Part shown: piece after piece, positions 60,464 through 64,000 of the stretch
Numbering within the stretch: position 1 is the stretch's first letter
Layout of the letters: each line of letters opens with the position of its first letter
Assembly: GCA_963793005.1 (NCBI GenBank)
Contig: CAWBYP010000002.1
Location: forward strand, 1,674,001-1,738,000
Length of the DNA stretch: 64,000 nucleotides
Direction of reading: 5' to 3'
From: RPQJ01 sp963793005
GTDB lineage: Bacteria; Pseudomonadota; Gammaproteobacteria; Steroidobacterales; Steroidobacteraceae
Program-made: the position numbers and the translations under genes
The notes under the pieces: generated by a model
What the model was told of the DNA's origin: nothing
Database searches by the model: none
What the model saw: only the letters and a program-made list of their open reading frames with translations

Positions 60464-60929
60464 CTAGTTCGCCGGCTCAGCCGATGCCTGGACCGGGCGT
60501 CCCGCCTTCTGCCATCCCCGCATGTCGCCCTCGAGGTGTGCGAGCTTCGTGTACCCGTTGGCCGCGAGTGTCTCGGCTGCGAGCCCCGCGCGCCGGCCGG
60601 AGTGGCAATAGAGGATGATCTCGTCGTCCTTCGGGATCTCGCCGAGGTGCGCTGCAACCTGGTCATATGGGAATGTTGACCGCGCCGGGTACATGCCCCT
60701 CCGCGAACTCCTTCGGCGTGCGCACATCGAGGACGAAGACCTGGCTGCCCTTGTCAGCCTGCATCTTGACCAGCGCATCCTGGGAAACCTCGACCAGGTG
60801 CACCGGTGGGGTAGCCGGCTGCGCCGTCGCGGCGTTCGGGTCCGGCGTGGCCTGCGGCGGCGTCGACTCGGCGAACACCGGACAAGCCGCGAGCACGCCC
60901 AGCACACAGATAAAGGTCCTGCGAATCAT
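60464..60929 (-). pseudogene. Exported rhodanese-domain protein, frame-shifted as sequenced
   Basis: The first part starts at the ATG at 60929 (GGAG six bases upstream). It reads a signal peptide (MIRRTFICVLGVLAACPVFA) and the rhodanese N-half (VFVLDVRTPKEFAEGHVPGA, VNIP), then stops at 60663. The second part continues in another frame as YDQVAAHLGEIPKDDEIILY, catalytic CHSGRR, and LEGDMRGWQKAGRP to the stop at 60464. Dropping one base from minus-strand CCCATATGACC (60664-60674) restores an intact protein of about 154 residues. It would be a periplasmic sulfurtransferase. An assembly indel is as likely as true inactivation. Confidence 0.85.
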
Positions 60930-60984
60930 GTACATCTCCAATTGATTTCCGTCCTTGCCTTGGACCCAGCCCCGGCCCGCACGT

Positions 60985-61377
60985 TCAGTCCGTCACGCAG
61001 GCATCCACTTCGATTTCGACCAGCATGTCCGGGTCGACCAGGCCGCTGACCTCCACCATGGTTGCGGCCGGGCGTATGGAGCCGAAGTACTCGCCATGCA
61101 CCCGGCCCACCGTCTCCCAGTCTTTCACGTCGCGAACATACATCCGGGACCGAACCACGTGCTCCAGCCTGGCACCCGCGCGCTCGAGCGCCACACGAAT
61201 GTTGTCCAGGGCCTGTCTCGTCTGCCCGGCGGCGTCGCCGGGCGCGACGATACGACCACCAGGCCCCGTGGCTGTCGTGCCGGCGACCCACACGAATGGC
61301 CCGACCCGGACAGCCCGTGAGTAGCCGACCACCGGCTCCCAGGGGGTGCCGGTCGAGTAATTGACACGCTCTTTCAT
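60985..61377 (-). CDS. RidA family (YjgF/YER057c/UK114) deaminase-like protein
   Basis: This is a 130-residue RidA protein from the ATG at 61377, which follows a good ribosome site (GAAAGGGG). Motifs: WEPVVGYSRAVRVGPFVWVA, GTTATGPGGRIV, QTRQALDNIRVALERAGARL, the Arg of HVVRSRMYVRDV and the Glu in DMLVEIEVDAC. RidA enzymes hydrolyse reactive enamine/imine intermediates. This sequence belongs to a branch with GTTATG and may have a different substrate. It is divergent from a LysR regulator. Confidence 0.88.
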   Translation of the reverse strand: MKERVNYSTGTPWEPVVGYSRAVRVGPFVWVAGTTATGPGGRIVAPGDAAGQTRQALDNIRVALERAGARLEHVVRSRMYVRDVKDWETVGRVHGEYFGSIRPAATMVEVSGLVDPDMLVEIEVDACVTD

Positions 61378-61448
61378 CGCGGCCCCTTTCTTCAGATTCA
61401 TTCGACAGACATTAGCTCAATGCCTTGCGATCAGGCGAGTTCGCCAGT

Positions 61449-61461
61449 ATTGTTAACCAAT
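61449..61461. promoter_or_regulatory. Possible LysR-box in the ridA/lysR divergent region
   Basis: ATTG-TTAAC-CAAT is an inverted repeat with the T-N11-A layout expected of LysR sites, 22 bases before the lysR ATG. It is the only clear dyad in the 105-base gap. Assignment is by position and pattern only. Confidence 0.45.
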
Positions 61462-61482
61462 AGTTTACTTGAGGCGGCGACC

Positions 61483-62406
61483 ATGGCGGAAAATCCCGGC
61501 CGGCTCCCACTGAACGCGCTGCGCGTCTTCGAGGCCGTGGCGACGCACCTGAGCTTCACCGCTGCGGCGAAGGAACTCGGGGTCACGACCGCCGCGGTCA
61601 GTGCCCAGATCAAGTCGCTGGAAGCCGACATTGGCGTACCGCTCTTTCGCCGCCACACCCGCGCGGTCGCCCTGACCCAGGAGGGTGCCGAGCTGCTGCC
61701 CGGCGTGCGACGCGGTCTCGATGAACTGCGCCGCGGCGTGGACCGGATCCGCCGCGAGCGCGTCGGCGGCATGCTGAACCTGAGCGTGCCGAGCGAGTTC
61801 CTGCAACGGTGGTTACTGCCGCGCCTGGGCGAGTTCACGCGCCAGCACCCGGAGATCGAGGTGCGCTTCGGACCGGCGCGGGCGTTGCTCGACTTCAGCC
61901 GCGACGACTTCCACGCGGCCATCATCTACGGCGCGGGCTCGTGGCCCGGGCTCAAGTCCGAACGGCTGCTGGAGGAGTGGGTATTCCCGGTCTGCAGCCC
62001 CGCCCTGCTCGCGGAACTGGGTCCCATCGAAACACTCAACGATTTTTCGCGCTATCCGCTGGTGCACAGCCGGGCGGAACCCTGGGTCGACTGGCTGCGC
62101 CGCGTCGGGGGCGACACCACGCGCGCCGAGAGCGTCCCGATGGCGGAAGACTCGGTGGCGACCCTGGCCGCAGTTGAAAAGGGCAAGGGCGTCGCGCTCG
62201 CGCGCTGGTCGCTGGTCGCCGCGGATCTCGCCGCAGGCCGGCTGGTACGCCCGATGATGCCAAGCGTGCAGCAACGCAACGCGTGGCATCTCGTCGCGCC
62301 GCCGGAGAGCTTCTCGCTGCCCAAGGTGGTGCGGTTCCGCGCGTGGCTGGTCGAATGCTGCCGCGAGTTCGCGCCACCGACCGGGGAGACGCTCGCGGCC
62401 GAGTAA
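61483..62406 (+). CDS. LysR-family (GcvA-like) transcriptional regulator
   Basis: This is a 307-residue LysR protein. The helix-turn-helix (residues 1-60) starts LPLNALRVFEAVATHLSFTA and continues with AAKELGVTTAAVSAQIKSLE, the GcvA subtype. The effector domain runs from about 90. The ATG at 61483 gives the canonical start; a longer frame upstream overlaps the operator region. It probably regulates the divergent ridA gene. The effector is unknown. Confidence 0.88.
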   Translation: MAENPGRLPLNALRVFEAVATHLSFTAAAKELGVTTAAVSAQIKSLEADIGVPLFRRHTRAVALTQEGAELLPGVRRGLDELRRGVDRIRRERVGGMLNLSVPSEFLQRWLLPRLGEFTRQHPEIEVRFGPARALLDFSRDDFHAAIIYGAGSWPGLKSERLLEEWVFPVCSPALLAELGPIETLNDFSRYPLVHSRAEPWVDWLRRVGGDTTRAESVPMAEDSVATLAAVEKGKGVALARWSLVAADLAAGRLVRPMMPSVQQRNAWHLVAPPESFSLPKVVRFRAWLVECCREFAPPTGETLAAE

Positions 62407-63363
62407 TCAGCCCGCGAACTGCAGCCTCGCGAGCAGCGGCCTGTGGTCCGAGCCAACGGCCGGCCCTACCTGGGTGCCCTCAGAGCACAGGCCGGGCGAC
62501 ACGAATACGTGGTCGATCCGCAGCGCGAGCGGCCAGAAGCCCGGCAACCAGGTCGGTTGCCAGCGCGACCCGTTTGCCGCGTCCTGCATTCCGGAGGTTC
62601 TCAGGAAAGCGGTATAGGCTGGTGACCACGGCGTGGCATTCAGGTCTCCGAGCACGACCGCCGGACCAGCTCCTGCCGCGATCGATCTCGCGGCGGCTTC
62701 GAGCGAGACATTGCGCGCGCGCTCGAGCCCGGGCGTGACGGGCCAGCGCGTGTGCAGGGCGACGAAGCGCACCGGCCGGTCCGCGATCTGTACGTGCCCG
62801 GCGAGCGATGGAAGGCCGTCGCCGGCATAGTCTTCCGGCTCGACCGGATCCAGCGGCCAGCGGCTCAGGACACCGATGCCATAGGCGTCCTCACGCGGCA
62901 GCATCGCTTGGTATGGGTAAGCTGGAAGCCTGGACAGGTCGCGGGCCCAGGCCGAGGTCAATTCCTGCACCACGACCAGGTCCGCCGGGTGCGAGGCCAG
63001 CCACTTTAGGAAACGACTGTGGTCGACGTTGCCGTACTGGACGTTGGCCGTGACAACCGTGAACTGCGGGCCGACGCATGCAAATCCGGGCTGGCCCTCC
63101 TGGACCTGCTGCAGCACGGGCAGCGCGTTGAAGGCCGCAACCAGGATCGCGATCAGCGACGCGCGCGGACTGCCCGTGGCCAGCATCGCCGCAGCGAGCG
63201 CGAGGCCGGCCACCGCGTACTGGATGCGGAAGTGAACGAAGAGCTCGAAGGGCCAGCCAAGGCCGGCAGCAAGTGCCAGCAGCGTCGCGGCGCAGAGCGC
63301 GACGAGCAGCACGCGGGCTGCGATCAGGAAATTGTCGCGCGCGCTTCGCTCAGGCCTGGACAC
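62407..63363 (-). CDS. Membrane-anchored endonuclease/exonuclease/phosphatase-family protein
   Basis: This is a 318-residue protein with three N-terminal hydrophobic segments (about 13-35, 46-62, 67-83) followed by an EEP catalytic domain: VVTANVQYGN, VVVQELTSAW, VLGDLNATPWSP, RIDHVFV and GSDHRPLLARL. The last three carry the usual Asp/Asn/His metal and catalytic residues. The domain would face the periplasm. The substrate could be a phospholipid head group or nucleic acid. It starts with GTG at 63363, overlapping the upstream gene's end. Confidence 0.85.
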   Translation of the reverse strand: MSRPERSARDNFLIAARVLLVALCAATLLALAAGLGWPFELFVHFRIQYAVAGLALAAAMLATGSPRASLIAILVAAFNALPVLQQVQEGQPGFACVGPQFTVVTANVQYGNVDHSRFLKWLASHPADLVVVQELTSAWARDLSRLPAYPYQAMLPREDAYGIGVLSRWPLDPVEPEDYAGDGLPSLAGHVQIADRPVRFVALHTRWPVTPGLERARNVSLEAAARSIAAGAGPAVVLGDLNATPWSPAYTAFLRTSGMQDAANGSRWQPTWLPGFWPLALRIDHVFVSPGLCSEGTQVGPAVGSDHRPLLARLQFAG

Positions 63364-63796
63364 GAGCTCGCTGCATGCCGTAGTGCACGCTCATGCGACG
63401 AACTCCCTTGACTCGTTTCGCAGAGCGCCGTATCTCCTGCATGAGTCGCAGCAGCAGGTTCAGGCTCTCGCGCTTTCCGCCCGCGCAGTATTCCTCGCCG
63501 ATCCCGATGTGCAGCACGGTGATGTGCTCGAGGTCCGGGCGGGTGTAGACGGCGACGCCGAACGGCTCGCCGGTCTCGTCGTCGACGACAAACAGCGACT
63601 GCACGTCGGTCAGGCCGGCCACCTTGACGCGCAGCCACCCCTCGTCCTCGCTGATCTCGGGTGGGCCGAACTTGTCGATCGCGTCCACGATGCCCTGCGC
63701 GACCCGGTCCTGGCAGCCATTGAAAAACAGCAGGCGCTCGAGTGACGAGCGATGCTCCGCCGCAATCCGCGACATGTACCTGACCGGTGTCCTCAT
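63350..63796 (-). CDS. Conserved-looking protein of unknown function (GNAT-like impression)
   Basis: This is a 148-residue protein from the ATG at 63796 (an upstream ATG at 63847 adds 17 basic residues that look non-coding). Visible segments are RIAAEHRSSLERLLFFNGCQ, DRVAQGIVDAIDKFGPPE, LFVVDDETGEPFGVAVYTRP and HITVLHIGIGEEYCAGGKRE followed by a helix LLRLMQEIRRSAKRVKGVRR. The strand-helix order recalls acetyltransferases, but no acetyl-CoA motif is certain. It overlaps the next gene by 14 bases. The last 153 bases of the window (63848-64000) hold nothing I can support. Confidence 0.65.
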   Translation of the reverse strand: MRTPVRYMSRIAAEHRSSLERLLFFNGCQDRVAQGIVDAIDKFGPPEISEDEGWLRVKVAGLTDVQSLFVVDDETGEPFGVAVYTRPDLEHITVLHIGIGEEYCAGGKRESLNLLLRLMQEIRRSAKRVKGVRRMSVHYGMQRARVQA

Positions 63797-64000
63797 ACTC
63801 CGACTGGACCGGTGTGCCGGTCTTCTGTGGTGACGTTGCGCGATCATGCTCGCGAGGCCGGCCCGTGTCGAGTGGGCCGATGCGGGGTCTGGCCGCGGCC
63901 CCCGAACACCCGTCTGGACCCGGTCCAGGGTGTCCGGCCTGGCGTTGCTGAACTTTGAATTGCCTCAGGTTTTTGCACGCAAACGATAGACGTTTCGGTC

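Noticed and set aside
1..64000. CRISPR arrays, tRNA or rRNA genes, prophage or insertion sequences
   Set aside because: No regularly spaced direct repeats, cloverleaf with a CCA-compatible acceptor, rRNA core motifs, transposase or phage structural genes were found on either strand by reading.

Overview
The window is GC-rich chromosomal DNA from a gammaproteobacterium. The evidence is gene order: ubiE-ubiJ-ubiB, hslV-hslU next to xerC and dapF, algZ-algR close to hemC-hemD-hemX-hemY, glnK-amtB near ubiK, and a PilVWXY1 minor-pilin operon. The mix looks like a free-living Xanthomonadales/Steroidobacterales/Nevskiales-type aerobe, but the genus cannot be fixed by eye. No rRNA, tRNA, CRISPR array, prophage or insertion sequence was seen.

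Layout. 1-4011: the end of an RND adaptor gene (cut by the window edge), then a sulfide/persulfide island: a DUF2892 membrane protein, a rhodanese remnant, an ETHE1-like persulfide dioxygenase, a divergent BigR/SqrR-type ArsR repressor, a TauE sulfite exporter and a YeiH transporter. 4093-7135: ubiK, a higBA-like toxin-antitoxin pair, and glnK-amtB behind a near-consensus sigma-54 promoter. 7453-13910: type IV pilus minor pilins and the PilY1 tip adhesin. 13975-18366: a DUF4124 protein, a 3-hydroxyisobutyrate-dehydrogenase-like enzyme, the AlgZ/AlgR two-component system and an AI-2E-family permease. 18392-22414: hemCDXY (hemC is frame-shifted as sequenced). 22422-32616: a flavodoxin-reductase-type oxidoreductase, an SDR protein, dapF, DUF484, xerC, hslVU, DUF971 and ubiEJB. 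Two striking inverted repeats lie in the spacers here.

32626-42067: mostly minus-strand genes, including a hotdog-like protein, a DUF2007 protein, an M15 peptidase, an alpha/beta hydrolase and an MCE/Mla-type lipid ABC transporter. A plus-strand GGDEF-EAL protein, a glutathione transferase-like protein and an exported unknown protein lie among them. 42105-51299: a Kef-type antiporter, a TetR-controlled RND efflux operon, and a GntR regulator with a 51-residue membrane peptide. 51502-64000: mdh, a DUF4286-DUF3667 fusion, dinB, a cytochrome c with an unusual C-terminus, ExeA/GspA-GspB, a Cys/Met-metabolism PLP enzyme, a frame-shifted rhodanese, ridA with a divergent LysR, an EEP-family phosphodiesterase and an unknown protein.

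How the genes connect. The first island fits persulfide sensing and oxidation followed by sulfite export. UbiE, UbiJ, UbiB and UbiK belong to ubiquinone synthesis. AlgZ/AlgR is known in Pseudomonas to control the same minor-pilin operon that lies just upstream here. Three genes (the RND adaptor, hemC and a rhodanese) each carry one apparently extra base that breaks an otherwise intact frame. This pattern suggests assembly indels at least as much as real gene decay.
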